Of a DNA stretch of 64,000 nt, positions 1-13,500 are shown one piece after another. Numbering within the stretch: position 1 is the stretch's first letter; every line of letters begins with the position of its first letter. The stretch is from Thuidium tamariscinum (lineage: Eukaryota > Streptophyta > Bryopsida > Hypnales > Thuidiaceae). The DNA is taken from NCBI GenBank assembly GCA_947034885.2, contig OX344752.2, positions 14,880,001 through 14,944,000 on the forward strand, written 5' to 3'. The translations under genes were made by a program, and so were the position numbers. The notes under the pieces are model-generated. The model saw nothing but the letters and a program-made list of their open reading frames with translations. It ran no database searches and was not told the origin of the DNA.

Positions 1-1254
1 GCTTAGAAAGCTTCATTTTTTTTATTTGCTCAAAATCAAAAAAGATAATTTTAAATGTCAAAATCAGGATTCAAGAAGAAAAATCAAAGTTACTTTGGTC
101 ACATAGGCCCATAGGTTGACTTTTCATCCATAAAAAAATGAGAAAGTCAATATGAATGTCATAAGTTTAAACTATGACTTTAAGCAATACTTTTCTTAAC
201 TTGTAAGACTAACAAACTTTTAGGAAGTATAAAGCCTTACATCTCACTATTAAATGATATATGCAGCCACAATCATCATTGTTCAAAATGCCATACCTAC
301 AATTGGACAAAAAAGCAACATTACAATATAGATATTGATGACACTGAATGTATACAATTAGAATATGAGAGCTTAAAAGAAGCTAGTCATAATTTGTTGT
401 ATATTGATGGATCATAATGTAAGATTTCATGACTTATTCATATGGTATCCAAATAATGCATTCCAGATTGTATTGGGCTATACTATTTTACTTTTGATTG
501 TCATACTTTCTATTAATCCCTAAAGCCTCGAGTTGTGTTTTTTGGCAACATAGCAATTTTGAGCAGCTCACTACAAACAGAGTTTTATTTATTTTTTCAT
601 TGAAATTTTCACACAAGATGTGTGTAAGGAGTAGATCTAAGGCCCAATAATTCTCATAACTTTTGACTTTGTGGTTAAAAAGTTATAACACGATATGTGA
701 TTTTCTCTACTTGCCAGGAGATCCAAGCAGCTTCTCTCTATAGATGATGGAGAAAAGCCAAAATTACAAATGTGGAAGAGAAATCAGATCACATCTGGTT
801 CATAGACAGAGCAATTCTTGCACAGAGCGAGAAGATGAACAGAGTGGGAGGAAGGAGTTTATAAAAAATTTCTCCTTGAAAATAAAATCTAATCTAGAAA
901 TTGTTCAAAATAAAAAAATGAAACTAAAGTATGGAGAGCATGTTGATAACGTGTTGAGTATAATAAACAAAACAAAAACTCAAAACACAAAACACTAAAA
1001 TATACAAGAGAAAAATGTACTCACTAACATTGAATGTAGGAAGTATATACAAAAGGAGAGACGACCAATAGTACTCTCTCCTTGTTGGCTAAGAAATACT
1101 TTGTTGACTAATCCTCCATACATTATGGGGAGCATTCGCACTACGTTTCTTAACAAATTCCTATCCATTTGAGAGCTAAGGTTCAAAGGAAAAAATTTCA
1201 TCAAAAAATCAAAACTTCAACCCAGGTCTCAAGATTATTAAGCAAGCATGCACT

Positions 1255-1880
1255 AGTATTCATGTAGCACAATGTGACAAATGTGACGATGTGATGAAAA
1301 AAGGCAACATAGCCTACTTGATTAATTTTCTAGAGGCCATCAAAAAAATCGATAGGAATTGGATCTAAATTTTAAGAAATCCCAACCCCCTTCTAAGAAA
1401 AATCAACAATTACTGGATACAAATATGGATACCAGATACAAATATTGAATATGGATACTAAATAAAAATATTAATATTGAACACAAATACTAATATTTAT
1501 ACTAAATACATACATCCATATTAGATATGGATATGGATATGGATACTAATACTAAATACGGATATGATATATAGTTATTATACCATTTATTCCATATCCA
1601 TTGTATCCAAGTCCACCTTGTAAGAATTATAAGAGGGGTGAGGGAGGGGGGTTCAAAAGTTAAAATTTTTAATATTTAAAATTTAATGTTTAAATCAGAT
1701 ACGGAGCGAAGGGGGTTTTAAAAGTTAAAATATTTAATATTTAAATCAAATTGGGAAGGGGGGCCAAAATAATTAAATTTTTAATCTTTTTAGTTTTTGA
1801 GCTCATTGTCATTGTGACACAATTGTCAATTTGTCACAATGACAATGACAATGACAATGAGCTCAAAAGAGGCAGTTGTT
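1255..1880 (+). repeat. Dispersed repeat with GGATAC-like array, copy 1
   Basis: This block is a diverged copy of 42,416-43,035. Both have the same order: a 'GTGACGA' start, a C-rich 'AACCCCC' stretch, an array of degenerate GGATAC / AATACGGAT words, two G-rich tracts ('GGGAGGGG'), and an end made of GACAAT repeats followed by GAGCTCAAAAGAG. No coding capacity is visible. Class unknown; two copies with the same internal order argue for a transposable unit rather than chance. Confidence 0.7.
1799..1864. repeat. GAGCTC-flanked hairpin with GACAAT repeats
   Basis: An inverted repeat: GAGCTCATTGTCATTGTGAC on the left arm pairs with GTCACAATGACAATG...GAGCTC on the right arm. It lies near the end of the paired repeat, and a shorter version sits at the same place in the second copy (about 42,970-43,022). 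It may be the terminal hairpin of a transposon; this is inference. Confidence 0.6.
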
Positions 1881-2842
1881 GTCTCACCAAATCCAATAGT
1901 ACAATCCAATTATGACAAATATATCAATTTCAATAGTTTAGACCCCATTAGAAGGGAGGGTGCTAATATTTACATGAGTAAATATGTACTCTCCATTATA
2001 AAAAATAATTTTAATCCTTAAAAGAAAGGTTGATTTTCATGGGAATCATTGAATAAAAAATTCAAAAGCATTCATTGGAAGTCAAACTATTGTAGAAGAT
2101 ATTCCCTTTTTATCCATAATTTTGAAGATAAAAAGTTGCACTTGTGCCCTACAGAGCAAAATGCTCTCTCATTCATCAACCAAAATAGAGCCTATGTATT
2201 GCTTATAGGTCAAAGTATTGATTCCGGCCACTAGAATCAATCAATTGAGAAGGTTATGAGAACTAAAGTCAAACTACAAAAAAGTATATTACTTGTCAAA
2301 GTCATGAGATCCTTGAGGAAACTTAAACAAACCAACAAATAATATCAAGAATATTAAGAATTTATGATAGCTAATAGCCCCAAATCACATGTACACAACT
2401 CAAAACATACAAGAACACCTTTGTTCTATTGTAAAAGCAAAAGATGAAGATATTAGTGAATAGATAAATTATTGATTCTACCATATAGTTCTTGCATAAA
2501 AGTTGGAGGGAATGCTCGTCTCTTATGCAAACAAATAGACAAAAGTGTGTTAGTTTAAATCTATGAGGTGTCTTTAGATCATTCTTGGTTGTTGTCTTTG
2601 TCTTTATTTTTAAGCAAAAAAGTAGAGCACAAAAAGCATAATCTTTGATACAATATAAGGAAAGCCTCATGCAAGTATGAAAACGTGTCTCTTTTGTAAG
2701 AAAACCAATTCTTCATACTTGTGCACAATAGCTCCATGCTGTTGCAAGGCCATTGCACCACCAAAAAATTTGACTCATTCTTCACCAAGTAGCATTTTAG
2801 CAAAGGAAAGTGAACTATCAAGTGAACTCCTATCTGTTAGTA

Positions 2843-3591
2843 GGGTGATTGCAAGAAAGGCCTCCCATTTTTTGTCTCGTTTTGCAATATTACTCATTTT
2901 TTTGGGAGTACTTTAAAAATAGAAAAATAATTTTTTTTTAAATGAAAAATATTTTCAATGTATATTTCTTGAAGAAGAAGGTACCCTATGAAGGAAAAAT
3001 GTGGGAAAATTTTCTAAGTAGGTGAACTAGGCAAGTGCAAACTCTCATGAAAATGAACACTTTTACATTTTCATTTGGTAATAATTTGTAAAAAATAGGA
3101 AAAGACATTTTTTTTAAAAGTAAAAATTTTCAAATTGGGAAGGATTGATGGGGATGACATTTTACCAAAAGAATGATTTTGAAACCATTTTCAATGTTCA
3201 GAAATCAAAATTGCATGTGCAAGAGGTCCCTATTTGCATAAATGTAGAGGATATAAAATAATGTTTTTTTAAATTCTTTTTGGTGGACACATGAATCTCT
3301 AGTGTGGGAATAGATCACATAAATTTCAAGTCTACATCACTAATTTGGATACTCCACAGTATTAAAAAACCCTAAATTGCAAAGAATGAAAAATTAGCTA
3401 AATTAAAATTTAATTAGAAAATGTTTTTTTGAAATTTTTTGAAAAATAATTAATCTTATTACTATCAAGTTGGCCATCTTCAAAAAAAATTTCAAGTACA
3501 TTGGCTTAATTTCCCAAAATTTATACCCAATGGCATGAAAGTCACTTCGATTGTGACGCCAAATAGTACAACCCTTTCTTACAATTACCCC
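2843..3591 (-). mobile_element. MITE, GGGTGATTGCAAGAAAG family, copy 1
   Basis: A non-coding 749-bp element starts GGGTGATTGCAAGAAAGG and ends in the inverse (..CCTTTCTTACAATTACCCC). It is flanked by the 4-bp direct repeat AGTA (2,839-2,842 and 3,592-3,595). Its interior matches the element in the LINE at 52,083-52,813 (same orientation) and the nested one at 23,180-23,912 (opposite orientation), for example the stretch around 'GGTGGACACATG'. No transposase ORF, so non-autonomous. Confidence 0.85.
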
Positions 3592-3595
3592 AGTA

Positions 3596-4859
3596 CAAAA
3601 GGATGACCTACTATCTGTTAGTACAAAAGGATTAGCCATGGGTCTAGTTTGATTTAGAATTTAGCAAACTCTTTGGTATGTTGAATGAATCCAAGTAATC
3701 ATCTAATCAAACATGTATTGGTCACCCATCTATCCTCCAAGTATCAATTGGACAGGTATTAATGTAAGTGTACATAGTCAACTTCAACTAACCACATAAT
3801 ACCATGAATCTACAACCAAGGTAAGTATAAAGATCTCATACTTAGACCCACTATGTCCTTTATAAATTTGAGTAAATGAGAGTTTTGTTTGTCAGTATAA
3901 GATAGTGTAATTGTAGTTTGTCATAGTTTGAACTGTTTCCATATGTTTATCTTAGTGCAAGCTTACAATAATGATCCTAAATGCCTTTTATATTTATAAA
4001 GAAGTTCAAATCCATCTTCCAATAAATATGGATTTATTTGTGGCATTAGAAGAAGATTCAAACTTGAAGAGGGTTGTATGTTTCTAAACACTAGCCACTT
4101 TTGGCAACCCTCCCAAGGTCCTGTTTTCATTGTAATAGTCTTTGTTACTTGCTTATCATCACCAAGGTTGTTCCCCATAGAACACTTTCTAAATTACCTA
4201 TAATTACCAATTTTTCATGAATATATATTTTTTGAATTTTTTCTCATAAAATAAAATTATTGTATCGTTTTCTAATTTGGTCATCAAGGTAATAATTATT
4301 TTTTAATCTACTTATTAAACATTAGTTTGTGTTTATAAAATTCTATATTTATTCTAATTTTTTAATATCTTATGCACTACGTACACTTCTTTTTTTTGTT
4401 ATAAGAAGAATTTATTTTCAATGCAAAAACATTATAAAAGACATGCCCAGTACAACCATTGATGATATTGCTTACCAATAAGATATCAAAAAGCATTAAA
4501 GGAACAAGCTAAACTAAATCTTGGAGGAAATAAACTCCAATTTTCTACTAGTCCTCCTAGCAACCTTAGACTTCAAATTAAAATTCAAGAGGATTTCATC
4601 AAATTAGATAAACTTTCAACATTCATGCAAGTGGCCAACACATGTCAAGCTAGTCACTTACAAAGCATTTCACTTTGATGATCCACTAAATATTCAATCA
4701 ATATTTTTTGCATATTAAACCTTTGTAATTGAGTAAAATTTCAAACAACATTGATTGCCAAAAAAAAGTCAAAGACTTTTATCTTGGAAACATAGCAATT
4801 TCATATCATAAATGCAACTTAGAACAACTATTCATTTTTATTATGCATGAGAACAAACG

Positions 4860-4860
<1 letters not shown>
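3596..4860. other. AT-rich intergenic DNA, nothing recognised
   Basis: No ORF with a recognisable domain, no RNA gene and no clear repeat boundary was seen between the MITE and the (TA)n tract. Confidence 0.5.

Positions 4861-4930
<70 letters not shown>
4861..4930. repeat. (TA)n microsatellite, about 35 units
   Basis: An uninterrupted run of TA dinucleotides about 70 bp long, about 60 bp upstream of the left end of the CACTA element. It produces spurious Ile-Tyr ORFs on both strands. Confidence 0.98.
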
Positions 4931-4932
<2 letters not shown>

Positions 4933-5054
4933 AACTATAGATGCCAAAAATTCTATTCCAAAAATGAGAATCAACTACAACATGGTTGTGTACACTAGTG
5001 GAAAATACTATGACCGAATTCACTGAAAAACCAGCAGGTTTCAGTAGACTTCCC

Positions 5055-5108
5055 CTGTTGATTCGGAGAGCTTGATTCGGACAAAAAATTGCAAGCTTCT
5101 GTTGATTC
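5055..5108 (+). repeat. CACTA left subterminal repeats
   Basis: CTGTTGATTCGG at 5,055-5,066, a half copy (CTTGATTCGG) at about 5,081, and CTGTTGATTC at 5,099-5,108. In the En/Spm family TNPA binds short motifs repeated near both ends; these are the best candidates here. Confidence 0.65.
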
Positions 5109-7629
5109 TTACCATGTTGGATTAGGTGCATGGGCCTCTGCCACGTATGCTACCAAACAAAATTATGACCAGTTAGTTTCTATTCATGACAGACCTCAAG
5201 CTTTTGAATTTCTATTTCAGTCATCTACCTGTAATTTGGGGTCGTGCCTCATTTTAGAAATGTTGCAAAGTTTAAGGGTTCAAAGCTATAAATGGAGCTC
5301 CCACTGACACTACTGAATGACACGATGGAGGTTATTTTTGAAACCGCATTGAAGAACGCGTCACCACATGCCAGAGTTATTGGGCACTTTAATGTTCCGC
5401 AGGATGATTCCTTTGATATACTTAGCATACCCTACTTTTTCTCCTTTCACTGATACTTCAATTCTTTCGGAATCTCAACATTGCAATGCGTATATACGGC
5501 AAATATTTCGAAGAGCCCATTCGTTGCAATTTCAACAGATAGGAATGGCTCCAGGACTCATTCCCTGATTGCACAACACAATTGCTGTAGTTCTGCCGTT
5601 AACCAAAGTTGCAAATGATCAGTTCTATTGAAATGCAATACTCTTTAATCTCTTGCCCCAAAACATGATGAAGACGGCAAAAAATACTACATAATGCAGT
5701 CCTCAAACGGATTTAAAGTATTCTCCAAAGCTCTTGAACATTAGCATGCTACAAATGTAGAAAAACAAAACAAAACTGTGAATTATTCATGCCCCCTGAA
5801 CATATTCTAGAAGCTCCTGCTTAAATCACCTTTCTTTTGCAAAGGCTAGTCATGCTACTTGAATTTTCTGGGCCAGGCTCTCTTCTTCCTAACATATAAC
5901 ACTATTTGCTGCACATCTTAATTGACATCATCACACCAAAAAAAAATGTCTTCACAAGTGCGTGCTATTTGCCGAAGTAGAGATTAGCTTCCACCTCACA
6001 TTCGCACAACCTCATATTTGTTCTTGGACGACCTCATAAAAGTTTCCCTGAAACAAAAAAGCAAAACGCTGAAGTTTAGGATTCAACGACTTCCACCACA
6101 ATTCATAACATATTCACGAGGCCAAGAGCTTGCAAAAAGTTTTCAGGACAGCTTCGTAAAGAATAACTACCATCTCCACAAAATTGTTGATGTATCCTTC
6201 ATTCCTTGGTATAATTATCAAAAACTCTCTTCAACAATATATCACAGCTGAAATATAATATACTCGAATACAAAATATGGTTCTCATTATTGAATAATAA
6301 TTACATAAACATAAAAGGTCTGCAACCCAAATTTTTTGCATAAATTTTCACTATACACTTATAGCAAATACCATTCTCCATTCGATTCCCTGTTCCAAAG
6401 CAATTTTGAACTTCCCTTCAATGTTTGCACTACATAATTACTACTATCAACTCAAAAACGTCCTACGTTTCTTTTGAGACCTTTGTAAAATAAAAAAACC
6501 ACTTCCCCTCTGCCAAATAACCTTTAGAGACGTGCACTTAGTTTTGCCCTCATTCCATTTCAATAAATTAAATGCTGAGAATGAGAAGTCATGTGGAAAA
6601 CGAGGAACAAATTGAAGTACCTATTGTCATTGAATATGGCACTAATCCAAGATCCCATATCTAACACGGAATTCAATAGCACCAATTGCTATTCACTACA
6701 CATTTTTCTTACTCCACGTCCAATACAGAATCATCTCCTCCCAATAATTTAACAACGTAAACTACTACACGTTTTCGCTGGTTTTCATTAAATCTTTCAT
6801 TCATTTCGCTAAATAACCTGTAAGTGCAGCAAATACCTTTTCATATGCCACAAGATTCACGCTTCACTTCTACCACTCCAACATGACATGAGGTTTACGG
6901 TATTCACTTCAAAACTGTAAAACCAAATTCAAAATGAATTTCTACCCCCTATTACTTCAAAAATAATAAATCTCATACATCCACACACGAATCCCTAGGA
7001 GGAATGCCAATACTCTATATTACTTCATAGAATGTGAGAAAATATTTTGCTACATTAAGCTAATTAATCATACACTTTACCGACATGAAATATTTCCAGT
7101 ATTATAGCCCACAACAGATTAATGCTGTCACATCATCAAAACTGATGGACACTGTGAATTTGGAAGTTCTATCCGGAACTAGCCACTTACACATATTCGG
7201 TTGGAAAACTCACCCGATTCCAATGTGCCTTCCTCACACGCTTTATAACCCTAAACTCCTTCCTGCAATAACAACTTCCATCAACCATCAAGCACTTCGA
7301 AATTAGCTTTTGAAATAAAAATTGGTTTAGGGTGAATTAACCCCTTCAATCCTCCTCCGCTGTTGTCCCATCCTAATTGCATATTGAACTAAGAGGAAAG
7401 CAGAGACATAATAACGTGAACAGTATTAAAACAAAAGCCAAATTAAAACAAGAACACAGCAAACTGTATCACGATCTCCTACAACCAAAATCCACATCAC
7501 TCAAAATTCATTACGGCTGTGCGGGATAGACGTCACTGCACATGAACAAATATATTTTCAGTAACATCTTCTCCAAGTTTACACAACAAAGCATGGGGCA
7601 AACTACTAGAAAGTTCGATGGCTTAAATC
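5109..7629. other. CACTA left non-coding arm
   Basis: About 2.5 kb between the left terminus and the 3' end of the TNPA-like gene. Only short scattered ORFs without domains; probably 3' untranslated and spacer sequence of the transposon. Nothing else recognised. Confidence 0.55.
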
Positions 7630-10600
7630 CTAATATGCTTCACTTACTTCTTCTCTAATTTGATCTTCTTCATCATCCACAAACAACTGACCTCCTTCGA
7701 CTGAGTTCACTTCATCATCTTCACGATTATTAGTGCTTGGACCTTCTACACTTGCTTTGGCACCCTTTGATGCGGCTACCACTGCTGCTTGCAATTTAGC
7801 AATTTCAGATAGAAGTCCACTGATATAACCTTCTTCTACTTGGATGCCTTTGACATTGCTTGCCCTAGATGTACTAGGGCATTTGCTTTTCCTCAACTCC
7901 GTCTTCCCTTCATGCGGGACTGATTCAAAGGGCTGAATGTCCTGCCCCTCACTGCTTGCAATTTTCTTAGCCTTCTGCAATGCTTTTTTTTCTGCCGCTC
8001 TACCTCCATATCCCTTGTCCCTTTGCATTTCAGTGAACACATCATCGTAATCTGGAGAAACCCCTTTTTGCACTCGTAAAAGTTCCCTAACGCCTTCTTC
8101 GCCACGAGGACCGGTTCTCCCAAGAGTGACTCTACAGCTATTAGCATGTTTCATCCTTTCAGACTTCTCGTTGTGAGAAGGGCATGCCCTTGTCCTTTCA
8201 AGTCTTTTCCAAATATCAAAATCAAATTCCTTTGGCCGACTCTGTCCGGCATCCATTTTCTTCCACAATATATTCCTCCACTGAGTGATTGCTCGTCCTA
8301 CTAGTTGCCTGATGTATATAGGGTCCACTGGATGACTATAGTCAAAGTTTTGCCGTAGTCGGCGGCGTAGAGTTGCCATATCTGTGGGTGGTTGCTCCCT
8401 CACATCCATTACTGACGGATCGAGACTTCTTGCTAATTTGTTTAAATCCAACTTCCATGCTGGAAGTCCATCCCCATATGGTTTTCCATTGTGATTCACA
8501 TGGAGATAATATGCCTTATGCCCCTGTTTTTCGCGACTCCGCACTTGTCTTTCTCGAAGCTTTTGCCTTTCCCTCCTTTCTTTACGCAATGTTGTCTCAG
8601 ACTTCACCTCCGAAACTACTAAGTCCTGGTCCTCCACTGGGCCCTCTGAGGCACTATTTCCAGAACCATCTGTATCTTTGCATCGTCTCTGATGAAGAGA
8701 GTTTTCTGAACCCGAGGAGCAGTCAGTTCCCACCAAAGACCGTGGACTACAATCACGTTCTCGATTCACGAAACTGTTGTCATGAGAATGGAATTTGCTC
8801 GATAAACTTTGGTCTCCTCCCTTCATATTTGGCTCAAACTGCCTTCCGTTGTCATCACTGACATATTGGCTACTTTCAGAGCTGTAACGATGACGCTTCT
8901 TCCGGCGCTCTCCTCTGCCTTCCCTTTTCTTCCCGTCCTTCGAAGAGTGCCTTCTCAACTCCGTCTTCCTAAAATCCTTTCTGTGGCAATGACGTCCACC
9001 ATCTTCCTCTGCAGACGAATTCACTTGATTGCCTTGCTGTTTGCGGTTCAATTCAATTCTTTCCTTCTGTCCAACCTATCCATCCAGAACCACAGGTAAT
9101 ATGTCAGTATTATTGATGAAAATGTACATTTTTTGTCAAAACTTCTTTACACAAAGTACTAATAGCATGCCATTTGGAATAATTCTTCAAATGGAGAGGT
9201 AAACGGGTTCAGTAGTCGTACATACTGCTCCTCCAATGATACTGACGAACTACTCCTAGACCTCCTGCGCAAACATTCTCCCCTGCCTCCATGCATTCTT
9301 CCTTCCCTTCCCTTCTCTGGATTTGTAGACATGGTGTGCTTCTGTTTTGAAGATGCTGCTGTTGACCTCCGAAGTTCCTCAATTTCTTCATCTTCGTTCA
9401 TGGAATCCACTGACATAGTCTTCAGTAAGTCATAATGCAGTACTAATTGACAAGTGCAGGTGATTTCGGTTTAGGGTTTTATTTTCTCTCGGAGCTCCCC
9501 ATTATACGAACATTTCTAGCACTCTCAAATAATCCCCGATGTACAACCAAAGTATTCAATAAGTGGCAGTCTAAGAAACAAGCCACAAATTATAAGAATT
9601 CATCTCCATTTAATTAACTGATCAATGACTACAATTTTCCATTTCAAACAGTGGACATATGTAAATAGAAGTAGACAACATACAGTACACTTTCATTGAT
9701 GAAATTCATGTCTACATTCAGGAAACCAAAATGGCGACTCAGTTGATGAAAAGTGGATGTGATCCTCACCAGGAAATCTAGCATTCCTCTTCCCGCCATG
9801 TTTAATGAACCCCGGACTCCCTATCCCACGGTCTCTTCCACGTAAACTCTCTTCATTTCCAACCATAAACCGTTTTGCTTTCTCTTTTGTACCTGAATGC
9901 AGAGAAGACCTCAATCCACAACTTAAACTGACTCTTCACAATAAAAAATTATTTATCATTGTCAAATTAGAGGCTCGTAAAATCAGTCATACTTCTAGGG
10001 TTTCAAATTTGCCTAACAGCAAACCTGACTCATTTAAACTACACATCATTTAGAATTAGGCTCCACTCTAATTCCATGAATGCCACAGTTAGGAAAAATA
10101 ATCTATGTACAAAAACACTGCACTATTAATTTCCATGAAAAGGGAAATACAAAATAGTATGAGATTATACCTTCTTTTCCTTTCACATTACAGATAGCTG
10201 AATCAATTTGAGTGTCCGCCTCCTCTGTTCGGAAATTCCCAGGTGATACTGAAGTCGTAGCACCACCTAAATTCAGAGGTAATGAATTTGGATCGCATAC
10301 AGTACGCTTCATCTCTTTTCTTTTTGGTTTGCCTCCACTAAGGACCTGTGTCCTCATAGTGGTCGTCATGGGACATGGCACCCTACTCGGAACTTCCAAA
10401 CCTCTCCCAGGTAAAACACTACTGCTCCTCTTTTTCGAATTCCATTGCTCGAATGTCTCCTTTTCCCGCACCATTGTTGACAACTGCATACATACATTTG
10501 ACTTATGTATTCAGACTCAGTAGCAGACAAAAATACTATAGAAACACATCTTCCAAAAAACTCTATCATACTTGGGACATGGAAAATTTTAATCAGAAAT

Positions 10601-12325
10601 CTAAACCGTTATGGCCTACTCCCTCTAAGTAGGAGTGCAATTATATCACACATTCTCTATATTGAATACCAGTAGCTGAGTTTTAAGGGACTTCCTAGAC
10701 TCTACAGTACTACTTCCCCAATATACAAACAATCAATGCATGGTTTCATTGGTTGGAGACCCTAGAGATTGGACAAGTTAATTTGAAGCTTGTAACTGAA
10801 TGTTTATAAAACAAAGCAGAACAAGTTTTTTGGGTCCACTACTACTTACATTCGACAAATGGCACGGGCTAGGGGGCAACAAGATGATCAAAGTGTTGCC
10901 GCTGACAGAACAAGCACTCTGAATATAGAATACGAGGAATAGCCCATCATTTGAACTACCATGTGTAAAACGTTTCAATCGTAAAACAAAGAGCACTGGG
11001 AGCAGCAGAATGATTCAAAGAATGCGTTCAGAATAAAACCATTCGGGAGAACAGTGGTTCGGAAGATTATTGTTTCTCCCAATGGTTTCCTCCTGCCTTG
11101 AAGTTTGTCACCGGCGTCGACCCACCACCATCCTCGCATTCGAGATTGAGAAACTGCTTGACTCGGCAAGGGTGCACACAGTAAGTAACAGAAGGACTGG
11201 ATGCACTTGCACTTGAAATGAAGTTCCTGGCAGGCAAACATATACAATGGAATAGTTTTGCCAAAAGTGGATCATTACCTCCTGGACTGCTTGTAAATTT
11301 CGCACCACTGTCTTCGATGACACGGGCATTTTTGTTTTCCAAGAATTGGTTCGTAGGCAAACCTTTTGCCATATTCTTTGCCGATGATTCCGCTTTCTGC
11401 CAGAGCACAATGCAACTTTTTACAGAAACGATTCGACTTACAAAACGTGAAATTACCAACCTAATTCTATCAAACTAATCAACTGACTAACTTTAACCAC
11501 TTGGCGTTCACGAAAAGTAAAAGAAGCACTACTTTCGGCATGAAGTTCGGCGGAGCAACAACTGCGTTTCAGTTGAGACTGACGGCAAAACCGAGCTACA
11601 GAGTGTGGTAGCTACCACCTCAAGATGGAAACCTAGCCGCCAATTGCAAGTTGCGAACTCCATTTTTAGTTACGATCTGGAGTCTGGAACGCCACAAAGG
11701 TCGGAGATGGAATGAAGGACAAACTTCTCATCATGTAGCCGCAACTATACCACGATTAGAACTGCAATATTTAGAACCTCGAGCTACAGTACCATGACTT
11801 TCGGCCGATTACAGGTGCAGTTTAAGACACGGACCTCCCCAGTTCCATTTTTGATGTAGTGTTCGTTTCGTTTCTAACCTACTTGCAATTCCCATGTCCT
11901 CACGCAATGAGGTAAGTTAGGGTTTAATCTGAAATCAAAGGCAGACAGTAATTTTGAAAACACGAAAATATCTGCTTCCATTTGAGAAGGAATTCCTACG
12001 CGTTGGAAAACAAACGGATACATCAAGGACGAAAAGAACTTCACGAGTCCAGCCTTGCAGGAATCGTAGGCAGCAGGTTCAGCAAATATAAACTCACCTG
12101 ATGTTCGAGAAACCGTCCACATTGAGGAGAAGTCTTTCTCCGAGCAGTTGCTGCCATCCTCCTGCGCTTCCGTCGACTGGTCTGCCGCAGACCGTCTGCG
12201 CCACTTCTTCGTCTGCGTTCGAAGTGAGCACTTCTGAGAAGTGGGCGAAGTTTAGGGTGATTTGTGAACAGGTACTGTAGTGACTTCACAAAATTGCACA
12301 CTCCCATGAAAATTGAGCTTGCCAT
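7630..12325 (-). CDS. TNPA-like / Ptta-En-Spm transposon protein, spliced
   Basis: A multi-exon minus-strand gene. My model: 12,098-12,325 (ATG at 12,325; donor CAG|GTGAGT), 11,279-11,396, 10,171-10,483, 9,770-9,892, 9,222-9,409 and 7,630-9,075. The last four exons join with consistent phase (GAAG|GTATAA, CCTG|GTGAGG, TAT|GTACGA donors). The join of exons 1-2-3 does not keep frame as drawn, so an exon or site is missed there. The protein is very hydrophilic (Arg/Ser/Glu-rich first half). The last exon holds 'ITQWRNILWKK', then 'WKRLE....EKSERMKHAN' and 'VSPDYDDVFTEMQ', which match the pattern of the plant transposase Ptta/En/Spm domain (Pfam Transposase_24) near residues 230-350 of that exon product. 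Family members are accessory, DNA-binding transposon proteins. It faces tnp2 divergently, whereas En/Spm genes are usually co-directional. Confidence 0.65.
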
Positions 12326-12863
12326 ATCAATTGTCCACGTGGTGTACGTTGTATTGTCATGATTGCTTGCACTTGACGTAACTCTTTACTGGCACTGATT
12401 ATGGTCATTAATGGCTCCATAGTTATTAAAGTGTAAGGTAGTCCATCACATCATTCGATCACTTTGAAAGGAACAGTGACCAACTGGCAAATTGCAGTTT
12501 GATCTCATCCCAGTCTGCACGTTTTCTTAGGTTTGGAGAGCACTCCGCCTCCAAGTGAAGGACCGCTAGCATGGTATCAGGTACGCCACTTCTTCATCTT
12601 CAGAACTTCCAAGACCCAAACTCCTTCGAAAGATGCATGACTGAACTATTATCGTGTACGTGATGAACGCATATTGTGGCTTCAGTTTGCGTGAAGGTGG
12701 GGTTCGAAAATCATAGGGAAGACAGTCGGTCTTGGAAAGCGTGCCTTAATGCAACCATGCAGTCAGGAAGTGCGCATAGTAGAGTACTCCTTGGCTGCCG
12801 CAATTTAATGCCAAACGTCACTACCTGTGCGCTGTTTAGAAGGTATACCTCCACTTTTGGTAG
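12326..12863. promoter_or_regulatory. Divergent intergenic region inside the CACTA element
   Basis: About 540 bp between the TNPA-like start codon (minus) and the plus-strand ORF at 12,864. Its position suggests a bidirectional promoter, but I see no convincing TATA pair; this is inference from layout only. Confidence 0.3.
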
Positions 12864-13289
12864 AGTTCGGAACTCAATGGACGCTGTGCTGCAGACAAGG
12901 TGCCAATTCTCCGCGCAGCTCCGCTCTTTCGGAGGCAAAAGAAGCGTCCTGCGTGGTCCGACGATGACGAGGGGGAGAGTATCTTACCAAAACAGAAGAA
13001 TCGCAATATTCCTGAATTAGAAGGGACTCCTGCATCTAGTCCAGTGAAGCTTGAAACTGAATGTTCCACGCCGTCTGTCCCGATTAAAAGGTACAGAGGC
13101 ACTTTCCGACATTTCATCGAGAAAGCATACGCTGAAGAGGCTGAACTCATGCGTAGTTTCAAAGCTGCTGGAAGAACAGTAGGCTCTGGGAGTGAGCAAG
13201 TTCTTGAAGCCACCGAAGGCTCACCACGATCCCCTCAGAAGCCGCGGCAAATATGCTTAGGTGACTTTGTGGATAGAGTAGGTCAATGA
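12864..13289 (+). CDS. Unidentified protein, probable terminal exon
   Basis: An open frame of about 140 codons with no ATG near its start. It follows a plausible acceptor (TTTTGGTAG at 12,855-12,863) and ends at TGA 13,287-13,289. The product is basic at first ('FRRQKKRPAWSDDDEG'), then proline/serine-rich, then a more structured stretch ('TFRHFIEKAYAEEAELM'). I recognise no domain. It lies between two transposon genes, so it could be an extra CACTA protein or a captured host exon. A tiny upstream exon near 12,570-12,580 (ATG GTA TCA G|GTACGC) is possible but unsupported. Confidence 0.4.
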   Translation, partial: SSELNGRCAADKVPILRAAPLFRRQKKRPAWSDDDEGESILPKQKNRNIPELEGTPASSPVKLETECSTPSVPIKRYRGTFRHFIEKAYAEEAELMRSFKAAGRTVGSGSEQVLEATEGSPRSPQKPRQICLGDFVDRVGQ

Positions 13290-13500
13290 ATTTGCAGGTT
13301 AGAGCTCTTTAGCCCGCAACTATGCGTTTGAATTGTTAGCTGTATTTCTTCGTGAAGGAGAGAATTCGTTTTTAATGCAATCAAAGTTTTATTTGGACGT
13401 TATTACATTCTACGGAGTAGATAAATGCAGTTGCTCGCTAAACAGGATTTGATTCCATCCTGTTTATCTGGGCTTAGGGTTCTGTGGGGTCAAGGATCAC

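Larger units (their letters stand above)
1..2838. other. AT-rich intergenic DNA, no gene seen
   Basis: No coding region stands out; the short ORFs here have no domain, no codon signal and no exon structure. Positions about 520-720 closely resemble 62,600-62,800 (shared stretch about hairpin-free text around 'GGCAACATAGCAATTTT'), so this is dispersed repeat sequence. The paired repeat at 1,255-1,880 is listed separately. Confidence 0.6.

Noticed and set aside
4729-5131. ORFs on both strands with long Ile-Tyr runs
   Set aside because: Created by the (TA)n tract.
8373-9099. Plus-strand ORFs of 162 and 96 codons
   Set aside because: Antisense to the last exon of the TNPA-like gene; the minus strand has the longer frame, phase-consistent exons and the domain match.
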